From contig JBBRPA010000005.1 in assembly GCA_038228695.1 (NCBI GenBank), forward strand, positions 37,297-101,296: a DNA stretch of 64,000 nt, read 5' to 3'. Numbering within the stretch: the stretch's first letter is position 1; every line of letters starts with the position of its first letter. The notes beneath the pieces are model-generated. The model was not told where the DNA came from, did not search any database, and worked only from the letters and a program-made list of their open reading frames with translations. This stretch comes from DASVRZ01 sp038228695. Lineage in GTDB: Bacteria; Verrucomicrobiota; Verrucomicrobiia; Chthoniobacterales; DASVRZ01. The position numbers and the translations under genes are program-made. Shown piece by piece: positions 7,375-15,693 of this stretch.

Positions 7375-8454
7375 ATGTTTCCCGTCGTCATCGAAGAGTT
7401 GCTTCGGATGGTCTGCGAGCGGGGCGGCTCGGACTTGCACATTGCAGTCGGTGCGCCACCGGTGCTGCGAATCAACGGGGAATTGGTCCGGCTCAATCTT
7501 CCGCTGGTTACCGCAGAGGACGCTAGTCGGTTTGCCGCCGATCTCGTCAACGGCGACCAAGCGACACAGCTTAACGAGCATTCCACAGTCGATTTCGCCT
7601 ATGCGCTGGAATCGGGTGACCGTTTTCGATGCAGCGTTTTTCGTCAGAAAAGCGTCATCGGCTTAGTCGCCCGGCTCATTCCCGGCGCGATTCGTAGTCT
7701 CGACGAAATCGGACTCCCGGAAAGTGTTAGGAAACTAGTCGATCTTCCGCGCGGTCTAGTGCTCGTCACCGGTCCGACGGGCTCGGGAAAAACGACTACG
7801 TTGGCGTCTTTGATCGACGTCATCAACCGCACGAAAGCTTGCCACATCGTCACCATCGAGGACCCGATCGAATACTACCATTCCCACCAGCGGGCAGTGG
7901 TCAATCAGCGCGAGATCGGCGTGGACGTGCCCAGTTTTGCGGAGGCCTTGCGTCGGGCTTTGCGACAAGATCCAGATGTCATTCTCGTCGGCGAAATGCG
8001 TGACCTCGAGACGATCGAAGCTGCCATCACCGCTGCGGAAACCGGCCATCTGGTTTTTTCCACGGTCCACACCACAGGCGCGGCTCGGACGGTTGACCGC
8101 CTAATCGACGCGTTTCCCCCGGAACAGCAGGAGCAGATTAGGGTGCAACTTTCCATCAACTTGCGGGCCGTCGTCTCCCAGATATTGCTTCCGAAGAAGG
8201 ACGGCTCCGGGCGCGTCGCCGCCTTCGAGGTAATGGTCAACACACCGTCCATCGGAGCTTTCATTCGAGAGGGGAAAACCTTCCGGATCACCAATGATCT
8301 GCAAACGGGCGCGCGCCTCGGCATGAACACCCTCGACGCTCACCTCGCGCAGCTTTATCTCGACGGGGTGATTAGTCAGGACGAGATGCAGAGCAAGGCG
8401 CAGGATATCAGTGGCTTGAACCAGATTTTACAGGGCCGGACTTCTAAATCCTGA
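7375..8454 (+). CDS. pilT: PilT-family retraction-type ATPase (first copy)
   Basis: A 359-residue ATPase of the PilT type, which depolymerises pili and drives retraction and twitching. The N-terminus VIEELLRMVCERGGSDLHIA is the PilT signature. Walker A GPTGSGKTT lies at 133-141, Walker B at VILVGEMRD and the His box at STVHTTGAA. The C-terminal arm has TPSIGAFIREGK in place of the AIRNLIRE motif of classical PilT. I chose ATG at 7375 because it gives the family N-terminus; TTG at 7360 would add five residues. It lies 18 bases after the first pilB and before a second one, so both ATPases are probably made together. Confidence 0.92.
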   Translation: MFPVVIEELLRMVCERGGSDLHIAVGAPPVLRINGELVRLNLPLVTAEDASRFAADLVNGDQATQLNEHSTVDFAYALESGDRFRCSVFRQKSVIGLVARLIPGAIRSLDEIGLPESVRKLVDLPRGLVLVTGPTGSGKTTTLASLIDVINRTKACHIVTIEDPIEYYHSHQRAVVNQREIGVDVPSFAEALRRALRQDPDVILVGEMRDLETIEAAITAAETGHLVFSTVHTTGAARTVDRLIDAFPPEQQEQIRVQLSINLRAVVSQILLPKKDGSGRVAAFEVMVNTPSIGAFIREGKTFRITNDLQTGARLGMNTLDAHLAQLYLDGVISQDEMQSKAQDISGLNQILQGRTSKS

Positions 8455-8635
8455 TTTTGGGCCGCTCCTATTTCGCTTGCGGAGGCCGTGCTCGCAGTTT
8501 TTACCCAACCGAAAACGCTTCGGAGAGTTGTCTTCACGGGGTTGAGCGTGATTTTTTTTCATTAATGCTTTTCCCTGCTGGTAAATTCCTCATTCTTCGC
8601 CAAGAGTCTTTCTACTCCCTCGATTCCAGAACTAT

Positions 8636-10318
8636 ATGAACTCAAAATTGGTCACCGACATGTTTGTCGACAACGGCACGATGACTCGTCCTCAGGCCGA
8701 GGACATCATCCAAGAGGGGGTTCACAGCGGGAAACCGATTGAGCAGTTGCTAGTCAACTTCGGTTATTTTCCAACCTCAGCCGAACTTTTCAGCAAGATC
8801 GCCGAAAGTTTGGGCGCGGAATATTATGATCTTTCCGAGATTGTCATTCCCCCGGAAACGCTTCGTCTGATCCCGGCCGGACTGGCTCGGTTGCACGGAG
8901 CCCTGCCGTTGGGCGAGCAGGATGGAGCGATTCTCGTTGCCCTTTCCGATCCGATGAACGGCGAGACGATCGAGGAAATTCGTTTTGCCGCCAGCCGCGA
9001 TGTTCGGCTCGTGGTTTCCGATCCGGAGCGAATCGACGCTCTTATTCTTTCCAGTTATGGGAGCGATTCTGCGTCGATGAGTGACATCATGGCGTCGTTC
9101 GGGGGCGAGGATCTCGAACTGCTGGAGAATGCCGCCGGGGGTGGAGGCGAGGCCGAAGCCAACGCGACCCCCATCATCAAATTCGTCGACCTGATTCTCT
9201 ATCAAGCGATCCAAGACCGCGCGAGCGACATCCACTTCGAGCCTTTTGAATACGAATTTAAGATTCGTTATCGCGTGGACGGCGCGCTCTACGAAATGGC
9301 CCCGCCGCCACGGCACTTGGCGCTGCCGGTCATTTCGCGCATCAAAGTGCTCGCCAATCTGAACATTGCCGAAAAACGACTTCCGCAAGACGGCCGCATC
9401 CAAAAGACCATCGCCGGCCGCTCCGTGGACATGCGTGTTTCGACTCTGCCAACGCAGTTTGGCGAGAGCGTTGTGCTGCGTGTCCTCGACCGGTCGTCGG
9501 TCAATCTTGATCTTGAGACTCTCGGCATGCCCGAGGCGCTCTACCAATACATCCTGAAAACGATCGAAAAACCGAACGGCATTTTCATCGTTACCGGTCC
9601 CACTGGTTCGGGAAAAACGACCACGCTTTATTCCTGTCTGCGCAAGATCAACACGATCGATTCCAAATTGCTCACGGCCGAAGATCCGGTCGAATACGAC
9701 ATGGAAGGGATCATCCAGGTGCCCATTAACGAAGCGATCGGCCTGAATTTCGGGCGCGTGCTTCGGGCGTTTTTACGTCAGGACCCGGACCGCATCATGG
9801 TCGGCGAAACGCGTGACCTTGAGACGGCGCAAATCTCCATCCAAGCCTCTCTGACCGGGCACTTGGTCCTAACGACCCTCCACACCAACGACGCTCCGGG
9901 CGCCGTGGCTCGCTTGATCGATATGGGTGTGGAGCCGTTTTTGATTTCCGCTGCGCTCGAAGGTGTGCTCGCCCAGCGATTGATCCGGAAAATCTGTCCC
10001 CAGTGCCGGACGCCCTACGATCCGAGCGAGGCGTTGCTCGCACAACTCGGCCTCTCTCCACACGACATCGGCGACAAAAATTTCTTTTACGGCAAGGGCT
10101 GCGATTTCTGTAATCACACCGGCTACAAAGGGCGGAAGGGCATTTATGAATTGCTCGACGTCACCGACCCGATCCGCGAAATGATCAATCAACGTGCTCC
10201 CTCGCTCGTTCTGCGTCAAAAAGCGATCGAGCTCGGAATGGTAACCCTGCGCGAGGACGGTTTGCGGAGCATTTACGATGGTGAAACCACCATTGAGGAA
10301 GTCGTGAAATACACCTAA
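8636..10318 (+). CDS. pilB: PilB/GspE-family assembly ATPase (second copy)
   Basis: A 560-residue paralogue of the 5653-7356 product with the same order: an N-terminal domain, Walker A GPTGSGKTT at 321-329, LTAEDPVEYD, RIMVGETRD, TTLHTNDAPGA, and the tetracysteine (C454, C457, C489, C492). The second half of the core is well conserved, while the N-terminal domain differs strongly from the first copy. This suggests two assembly ATPases with different partners or regulation. The 180-base gap before it contains no convincing gene. PilC and a pseudopilin follow, so this copy is the likelier partner of that PilC. Confidence 0.93.
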   Translation: MNSKLVTDMFVDNGTMTRPQAEDIIQEGVHSGKPIEQLLVNFGYFPTSAELFSKIAESLGAEYYDLSEIVIPPETLRLIPAGLARLHGALPLGEQDGAILVALSDPMNGETIEEIRFAASRDVRLVVSDPERIDALILSSYGSDSASMSDIMASFGGEDLELLENAAGGGGEAEANATPIIKFVDLILYQAIQDRASDIHFEPFEYEFKIRYRVDGALYEMAPPPRHLALPVISRIKVLANLNIAEKRLPQDGRIQKTIAGRSVDMRVSTLPTQFGESVVLRVLDRSSVNLDLETLGMPEALYQYILKTIEKPNGIFIVTGPTGSGKTTTLYSCLRKINTIDSKLLTAEDPVEYDMEGIIQVPINEAIGLNFGRVLRAFLRQDPDRIMVGETRDLETAQISIQASLTGHLVLTTLHTNDAPGAVARLIDMGVEPFLISAALEGVLAQRLIRKICPQCRTPYDPSEALLAQLGLSPHDIGDKNFFYGKGCDFCNHTGYKGRKGIYELLDVTDPIREMINQRAPSLVLRQKAIELGMVTLREDGLRSIYDGETTIEEVVKYT

Positions 10319-10395
10319 AGAAACCCAGTTTTAACCATCGACAATTCCCCGGGAGAAAGTTATCTTTTTTTCGTCAGTTAAAAAACACCCCAGAT

Positions 10396-11676
10396 ATGGC
10401 CCGATTTAATTATGTTGCCCTCGATGCTCGAGGTCAGGAAAACACTGGCGTAATTGACGCCTCCGATTCAAACGACGCGGTTGCCCAACTCAGGCAATCC
10501 GGATATTTCCCAACGAGCGTTCAGGAGGCTGGCGCAGGCGCGTCTCCGGCTAAGGCAGCCAAAAAAACGGCGGCGAAAATGGGGAAATCCTCGGAGTCGA
10601 AAGTAGGCAAGCCGCTTTTCAAAAAAAGCACCATCAAGCCAAAGATCTTGATGATTTTCACCCGACAGCTTGCCACGTTGATCGATGCGGGGCTTCCGCT
10701 TTTGCGCGGCCTGACCGTGCTCGCCAAGCAGGAGCGCGATCCAGTGCTCAAATCGACCATCACGCAATTAGCCGATACCGTCCAAGGCGGCAGCACGTTC
10801 TCCGAAAGTCTTGCTGGGCACCCGAAAATTTTTAACAAGCTTTACGTCAACATGGTTAAAGCGGGCGAACTGGGCGGTGTGCTCGAATTGGTTCTGATCC
10901 GTCTGGCTGAGTTTCAGGAAAAAGCCCAGAAGATCAAAAACAAGGTTGTTGCGGCCATGTTTTACCCGATCATCGTGCTCTTCATTGCGGTGGCGATCAT
11001 GGGCTTCCTGCTCGTTTTCATCGTTCCTAAGTTCGAGCAGATTTTCAAAGACATGCTCAACGGCAAACCGCTCCCTGGTCTGACCGTTTTTGTCATCAAT
11101 TGCAGCAACCTGCTCAAGGACCATATCCTCATCATCATTCCTGTTGTGGTCGTCCTCGCAGTTGCCTACAATATGTTTTCGGCCACGCCTGCCGGTAAGG
11201 CCATTATGGATCGCATCAAGTTGAAGATGCCTCTTTTTGGAGATTTGATCCGCAAAACCGCCATTTCACGATTTACCCGCACGCTCGGAACTCTCGTGAC
11301 CAGCGGTGTTCCTATTCTTCAAGCACTAAATATCACTCGGGAAACGGCCGGTAACCAAGTCATCGCCGATGCCATCACGAGGGTTCACGATTCGGTTAAA
11401 GAGGGTGAGTCCATCGTGCAACCGCTTGAAGCTAGCGGCGTGTTCCCACCCATGGTTATCAGCATGATCGACGTTGGCGAGGAAACGGGTCAATTGCCGG
11501 AGATGCTTCTGAAAATCGCCGAGGTTTACGATGATGAAGTCGATAATGCGGTCACCGGTCTGACTTCGTTGCTTGAGCCGATTATGATCGTCTTTCTGGC
11601 CGTCGTGGTTGGAACTATCGTCATCGCTTTGTTCCTACCGCTGATCTCCATCATCAGCACGATGCAGGCAGGCTAG
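10396..11676 (+). CDS. pilC: PilC/GspF-family inner-membrane platform protein
   Basis: A 426-residue protein with the N-terminal segment RFNYVALDARGQENTGVIDA, typical of PilC/GspF. A Lys/Ala-rich linker (about 50-75) precedes two T2SSF domains (about 85-210 and 290-415), each with the LxxGxPLLRGL-type start (LIDAGLPLLRGL and LVTSGVPILQAL). Hydrophobic helices are seen around 190-215, 235-265 and 390-420. The protein anchors the assembly ATPase to the inner membrane and helps insert or extract pilin. It stands 77 bases after the second pilB and is directly followed by a pseudopilin. Confidence 0.94.
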   Translation: MARFNYVALDARGQENTGVIDASDSNDAVAQLRQSGYFPTSVQEAGAGASPAKAAKKTAAKMGKSSESKVGKPLFKKSTIKPKILMIFTRQLATLIDAGLPLLRGLTVLAKQERDPVLKSTITQLADTVQGGSTFSESLAGHPKIFNKLYVNMVKAGELGGVLELVLIRLAEFQEKAQKIKNKVVAAMFYPIIVLFIAVAIMGFLLVFIVPKFEQIFKDMLNGKPLPGLTVFVINCSNLLKDHILIIIPVVVVLAVAYNMFSATPAGKAIMDRIKLKMPLFGDLIRKTAISRFTRTLGTLVTSGVPILQALNITRETAGNQVIADAITRVHDSVKEGESIVQPLEASGVFPPMVISMIDVGEETGQLPEMLLKIAEVYDDEVDNAVTGLTSLLEPIMIVFLAVVVGTIVIALFLPLISIISTMQAG

Positions 11677-11685
11677 AACTTGGCA

Positions 11686-12285
11686 ATGAAAGTTCATCTC
11701 CGCAAACGGCGTCCGGCTAAAGGCTTCACGCTTGTCGAGTTATTGACGGTGATGACAATCATCGGTATTCTCGCCGCGCTCGTCCTTGGCACGTTCAAGT
11801 TCGTGCAAGAGAAAGCCGCCCGCAGTCGGGCTGAGGCCGAGATCAAGGCCATGGAAGCCGCCTTGGAAAGTTACAAGGCAGATAACGGGACGTATCCACG
11901 CGGCACCGGTCCGGATGCTTTGAACCCTGCCTCCTCGGGGAATCCAACTGCCTATCTGACATCCTCGAAAGCACTCTATCAGGCATTATCTGGCGATGGA
12001 ACCGACCAACTAGTCACCACCGGAGGCGTTGCTTCCGACGGAAAAGTGGACACCGGAGGCAAGCAATACATGGAGTTCAAGCCGAACCAACTCATCACCA
12101 CAAGCGGCTATTACGTGATTGACCCATGGGGATCTTCCTACGGTTATTCGACTCTCTACCAAAAGGACGTTGAAAGCGGATCGACTGCCCCGAGGGGCAA
12201 CAACCCGACCTTCGATCTCTGGTCCACTGGCGGCAAAACCGGCACCACCACCGATGATTTCGCCAAATGGCTGAAAAACTGGTAG
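11686..12285 (+). CDS. Type II pseudopilin, GspG-like
   Basis: A 199-residue protein with a prepilin leader ending in Gly13, followed by FTLVELLTVMTIIGILAALV. Glu5 of the mature protein is present, so a prepilin peptidase (not in this window) should process it. The segment after the helix, AEAEIKAMEAALESYKADNG and TYPR, is characteristic of the GspG major pseudopilin family. YYVIDPWGSSYGY also fits the GspG C-terminal region with its calcium-site loop. ATG at 11686 is preferred; TTG at 11680 would add two residues. It is the last gene of the pilus-like cluster. A GspG-type subunit argues that the cluster could serve a type II secretion-like machine rather than classical pili. Confidence 0.88.
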   Translation: MKVHLRKRRPAKGFTLVELLTVMTIIGILAALVLGTFKFVQEKAARSRAEAEIKAMEAALESYKADNGTYPRGTGPDALNPASSGNPTAYLTSSKALYQALSGDGTDQLVTTGGVASDGKVDTGGKQYMEFKPNQLITTSGYYVIDPWGSSYGYSTLYQKDVESGSTAPRGNNPTFDLWSTGGKTGTTTDDFAKWLKNW

Positions 12286-12463
12286 TTTTTCGGGTATTCC
12301 TCTTCGAATTCGCAAAAACCCCTTGCTAAAGAGGTTAACTTCGTCTTTCTTTCCGACCCCAGCGCGAAAAAGAAAAATCGCACCGTTGGTCCCTGGGCCT
12401 CAATCATTGGATTGTCGGCCATTTGCGCCAGGGGTAACCCGGTGAATAGAAAAAATACATACC

Positions 12464-13474
12464 ATGCCCGTTCGTTTAGGTCGTTTCGAAATGCCCAAAT
12501 CCCTCACTAAAGATGAGGCGATTTCCACTGATACCTTTGCCAAGTTCATCGCCGAGCCTTTCGAGGCTGGTTATGGTCACACCATTGGCAACTCACTCCG
12601 CCGCGTTCTGCTTTCCTCACTCGAAGGCGCCGCCATTACCTCCGTTAAAATCAACGGAGCGCTCCATGAGTTCGGCACTCTTCCCGGCGTCGTCGAAGAC
12701 GTCACCGATATCGTCCTGAACCTGAAAAAGGTGAAATTTAGCGCCCACGATCACGAGGTGCGCAACCTAAACATCTCCGTCAATAAAGAAGGCGTGATCA
12801 CCGCCGGAGACATCCAGTCCAGCAACCAGTGCGAAGTCCTCAACCCCGACCAAGTCATTTGCACGCTCGACAAAAAGCAAAAATTTGAAGCCGAACTCGA
12901 AGTCAAAGTCGGCCGCGGCTTCGCCACTGGCGACGAAAACAAGACGGTTGATCAAGCGATCGGCGTCATCGCTATTGACTCGATCTTCTCGCCGGTCACC
13001 CGCGTGAAGTATTCCGTTGAGGCCACCCGCGTCGGTCAACGCACCGATTACGACAAGCTCATTCTGGAAGTTTGGACGGATGGCCGCATCACCCCAGACG
13101 ACGCTCTCCTGCAGGCTTCCGCAATTCTCCGTAAACACCTCGACGTCTTCGTGAACTACGACGAGGACGCAGTCGAATTCGACGAAACTCCCGAGGCTGT
13201 CAGCCAGGAAAACAGCCGCCTGAAGAAGCTCCTGAACATGAGCGTCAACGAGATCGAACTCTCCGTCCGCGCAGCTAACTGCCTGAACAACGCCAACATC
13301 ACCACGGTCGGCCAACTCGCGCAAAAAACCGAGGCGGAAATGCTCAAATACCGCAACTTCGGCAAAAAGTCGCTCAACGAGATCAAAGACAAACTCGTTC
13401 AACTCGGCCTTGGCCTCGGCGTCAAGTTCGAAGCCGGCCTCGTCGATCTGCCCGTCGAGACTCCCGCTGAATAA
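12464..13474 (+). CDS. rpoA: DNA-directed RNA polymerase subunit alpha
   Basis: A 336-residue alpha subunit. The N-terminal assembly domain carries PFEAGYGHTIGNSLRRVLLS, and the C-terminal domain (about 255-325) carries the helix-hairpin-helix used to contact UP elements and activators (TVGQLAQKTEAEMLKYRNFG, then KKSLNEIKDKL). The first ATG at 12464 gives the common start MPVRLGRFEMPK; a second ATG at 12491 is possible. The gene is followed by rplQ after 18 bases. Unlike most bacteria, rpsM/rpsK/rpsD are not immediately upstream; pilus genes are. Confidence 0.97.
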   Translation: MPVRLGRFEMPKSLTKDEAISTDTFAKFIAEPFEAGYGHTIGNSLRRVLLSSLEGAAITSVKINGALHEFGTLPGVVEDVTDIVLNLKKVKFSAHDHEVRNLNISVNKEGVITAGDIQSSNQCEVLNPDQVICTLDKKQKFEAELEVKVGRGFATGDENKTVDQAIGVIAIDSIFSPVTRVKYSVEATRVGQRTDYDKLILEVWTDGRITPDDALLQASAILRKHLDVFVNYDEDAVEFDETPEAVSQENSRLKKLLNMSVNEIELSVRAANCLNNANITTVGQLAQKTEAEMLKYRNFGKKSLNEIKDKLVQLGLGLGVKFEAGLVDLPVETPAE

Positions 13475-13492
13475 TTCTAATAAACATCTGCC

Positions 13493-13957
13493 ATGCGTCA
13501 CCAAGTCAAAACCATCAAGCTCGGCCGTAAATTCGAGCATCGTAACGCGCTGTTGGCCAACCAGGTTTGCAGCCTGATCGAGCACAGCCGCATCAAGACC
13601 ACCCTCGCCAAAGCCAAGGCCGTGCGCCCGCTCGCCGAGAAAATGGTCACCCTTGGAAAAAAGGGCTCGCTCCATGCCCGCCGCACCGCCCTCGCTGTGC
13701 TACGCCAGAGCGATATCGTGAAAAAATTGTTTGATGAAGTCGCTCCTCGCGCTGCGTCCCGCGCTGGTGGCTACACCCGTATCATCAAACTCGGCCAGCG
13801 CTCGAGTGATTCCGCGCCAGTTGCATTTCTCGAATGGGTCGATACTGCCGTCGTGGCCGAAGTCACTCCGGCGGTTGTGGAAACCGCTCCCAAAAAAGCG
13901 AAAGCCGCTCCGAAAAAAGCCAAGGCTGAAAAAACCGAAGCTCCCGCTGCGGAATAA
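13493..13957 (+). CDS. rplQ: 50S ribosomal protein L17
   Basis: A 154-residue protein. The first ~120 residues are standard L17 (MRHQVKTIKLGRKFEHRNAL, SLIEHSRIKTTLAKAKAVRP and YTRIIKLGQRSSDSA). A 30-residue Lys/Ala-rich tail with the repeat APKKAKA follows, a common kind of extension in some phyla. It is co-transcribed with rpoA and followed by a terminator. Confidence 0.96.
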   Translation: MRHQVKTIKLGRKFEHRNALLANQVCSLIEHSRIKTTLAKAKAVRPLAEKMVTLGKKGSLHARRTALAVLRQSDIVKKLFDEVAPRAASRAGGYTRIIKLGQRSSDSAPVAFLEWVDTAVVAEVTPAVVETAPKKAKAAPKKAKAEKTEAPAAE

Positions 13958-13978
13958 GGTCCCCAACCACTTACTTGC

Positions 13979-14022
13979 GAGCCTCCTGCGGGAAAATTCC
14001 TGCTGGAGGCTCTCTCGTTTTA
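13979..14022 (+). terminator. Terminator of rpoA-rplQ
   Basis: GAGCCTCC (13979-13986) pairs with GGAGGCTC (14005-14012), and an inner GGAA/TTCC pair extends the hairpin. TCTCGTTTT follows. Confidence 0.8.
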
Positions 14023-14130
14023 AACGGGAAAAATTCCAAGTTTCGGACGTGATGTAAGCGAAACTTTTTCAATCCCTCCACCTTTTCCAATTGCCCGACC
14101 CGTCTCCAAGCAGTTTACTTTTTCCATCTT

Positions 14131-15672
14131 ATGAACTGGCCCCGCTTCAATCAACATTTCCTCCGCTATCCTGATCTTGGTTTCTCGCTCGATATCAGTC
14201 GAATGACGTTTGCGGACGATTATTTTGCCTCGATGGAGGGCCAGGTCGCGGCGGCGTTCACGGCTATGAAAGAACTCGAGGCAGGCGAGATTGCCAATCC
14301 CGACGAGAACCGAATGGTCGGTCACTACTGGCTGCGCGACGTGGACATTGCGCCCGATGCCACGCTCAAACAGGAGATTCTAACCACGCTCAAATCAATT
14401 CGGGCGTTCGCTTCCGAGATTCACGCTGCTGGAAAACTCACTCAGGTCCTCGTTGTTGGTATCGGTGGATCCGCGCTCGGACCGCAATTTGTCGCCGATG
14501 CCCTCGGCTCTAGCCACGACAAGGCGGAGATTTTCTTCCTTGATAATACGGACCCGGATGGTTTCGACCGGGTTTTCGCCCAACTCGCTGGGCGTGCGGC
14601 TTCCACCTTAGTGGTGGTTATTTCCAAATCCGGCGGAACCAAGGAAACGCGCAACGGCATGCTCGAGACCGAGGCATTTTTTGCAAAGCAGGACGTTCCC
14701 TTCGCACCTAACGCGGTTGCGGTGACCGGCGTGGGCAGCGAACTCGATAAATATGCGGTGAAGAACGGATGGTTAAAACGCTTTCCGATGTTCGACTGGA
14801 TTGGCGGGCGCACCTCCGTGATGAGCGCGGTTGGTCTAGTTCCTGCCGCGTTGCAGGGGATTAACATCGACGAGTTTCTCGCAGGGGCGGCGGCGATGGA
14901 CCGCAAAACCCGCGTTCCGAAACGCGAGACGAACGCCGCTATGCAACTCGCCCTGATGTGGTATGCGGTGGGTGAGGGGCGCGGAAAAAAAGACATGGTG
15001 GTCCTCCCCTACAAAGACCGCCTCATGCTCTTCTCAAAATATCTCCAGCAACTCCTCATGGAATCGCTCGGCAAGGAAAAGGATCTCGCCGGCAACATCG
15101 TTCACCAAGGCATTGCCGTTTATGGCAACAAAGGCTCGACCGACCAGCACGCCTACGTCCAGCAACTTCGCGACGGGGTAAATAATTTCTTCGCCACCTT
15201 CATCGAGGTTCGCGAGGCTCGCACCGGTCACTCGATGGAAGTCGAGCCTGGCGTATTTTCTGGGGATTATTTGCAGGGCTTCCTCCGGGGCACGCGCACC
15301 GCTCTCTCCGACAGCGATCGTCAGTCGATCACGATTAGCATTCCGGCGGTGACTCCTTATACCGTCGGGGTACTGATTGCCCTTTATGAGCGTGCGGTGG
15401 GGTTCTACGCCTCGCTGATTAACATTAACGCCTATCACCAACCCGGTGTTGAGGCTGGCAAAAAAGCCGCCACAGCCGTGCTCGACTTGCAACAGAAACT
15501 CGTCTCCGCGCTTCGCTTCGGAATGCCGACGACCGCGGAAACGTTAGCCGCCGAACTGGGTGCCGACATCGAATCGACCTATCACGCGTTGGTTCATCTG
15601 GCTGCCAATCGGTCCGACATCTCCCACCATCTTGCGGAGTCTCCGGAAAGCGACACCTTCACCAAGGCCTAG
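14131..15672 (+). CDS. pgi: Glucose-6-phosphate isomerase
   Basis: Interconverts glucose 6-phosphate and fructose 6-phosphate in glycolysis and gluconeogenesis. The 513-residue product carries the two-domain SIS fold. GIGGSALGPQFVADAL and VVISKSGGTKETRNGML form the sugar-phosphate site, LLMESLGKEKDL is the second PGI signature region, and IVHQGIAVYGNKGSTDQHAY carries the catalytic stretch. The ATG at 14131 follows the rplQ terminator by about 110 bases. glnD starts 22 bases downstream on the same strand, so the two may share a transcript. Confidence 0.96.
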   Translation: MNWPRFNQHFLRYPDLGFSLDISRMTFADDYFASMEGQVAAAFTAMKELEAGEIANPDENRMVGHYWLRDVDIAPDATLKQEILTTLKSIRAFASEIHAAGKLTQVLVVGIGGSALGPQFVADALGSSHDKAEIFFLDNTDPDGFDRVFAQLAGRAASTLVVVISKSGGTKETRNGMLETEAFFAKQDVPFAPNAVAVTGVGSELDKYAVKNGWLKRFPMFDWIGGRTSVMSAVGLVPAALQGINIDEFLAGAAAMDRKTRVPKRETNAAMQLALMWYAVGEGRGKKDMVVLPYKDRLMLFSKYLQQLLMESLGKEKDLAGNIVHQGIAVYGNKGSTDQHAYVQQLRDGVNNFFATFIEVREARTGHSMEVEPGVFSGDYLQGFLRGTRTALSDSDRQSITISIPAVTPYTVGVLIALYERAVGFYASLININAYHQPGVEAGKKAATAVLDLQQKLVSALRFGMPTTAETLAAELGADIESTYHALVHLAANRSDISHHLAESPESDTFTKA

Positions 15673-15693
15673 CCTTTCCCAAAGGCGTAGCGA

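Noticed and set aside
8457..8639. A 60-residue open frame between pilT and the second pilB
   Set aside because: No family signal, no ribosome site and low-complexity composition; it is treated as spacer.
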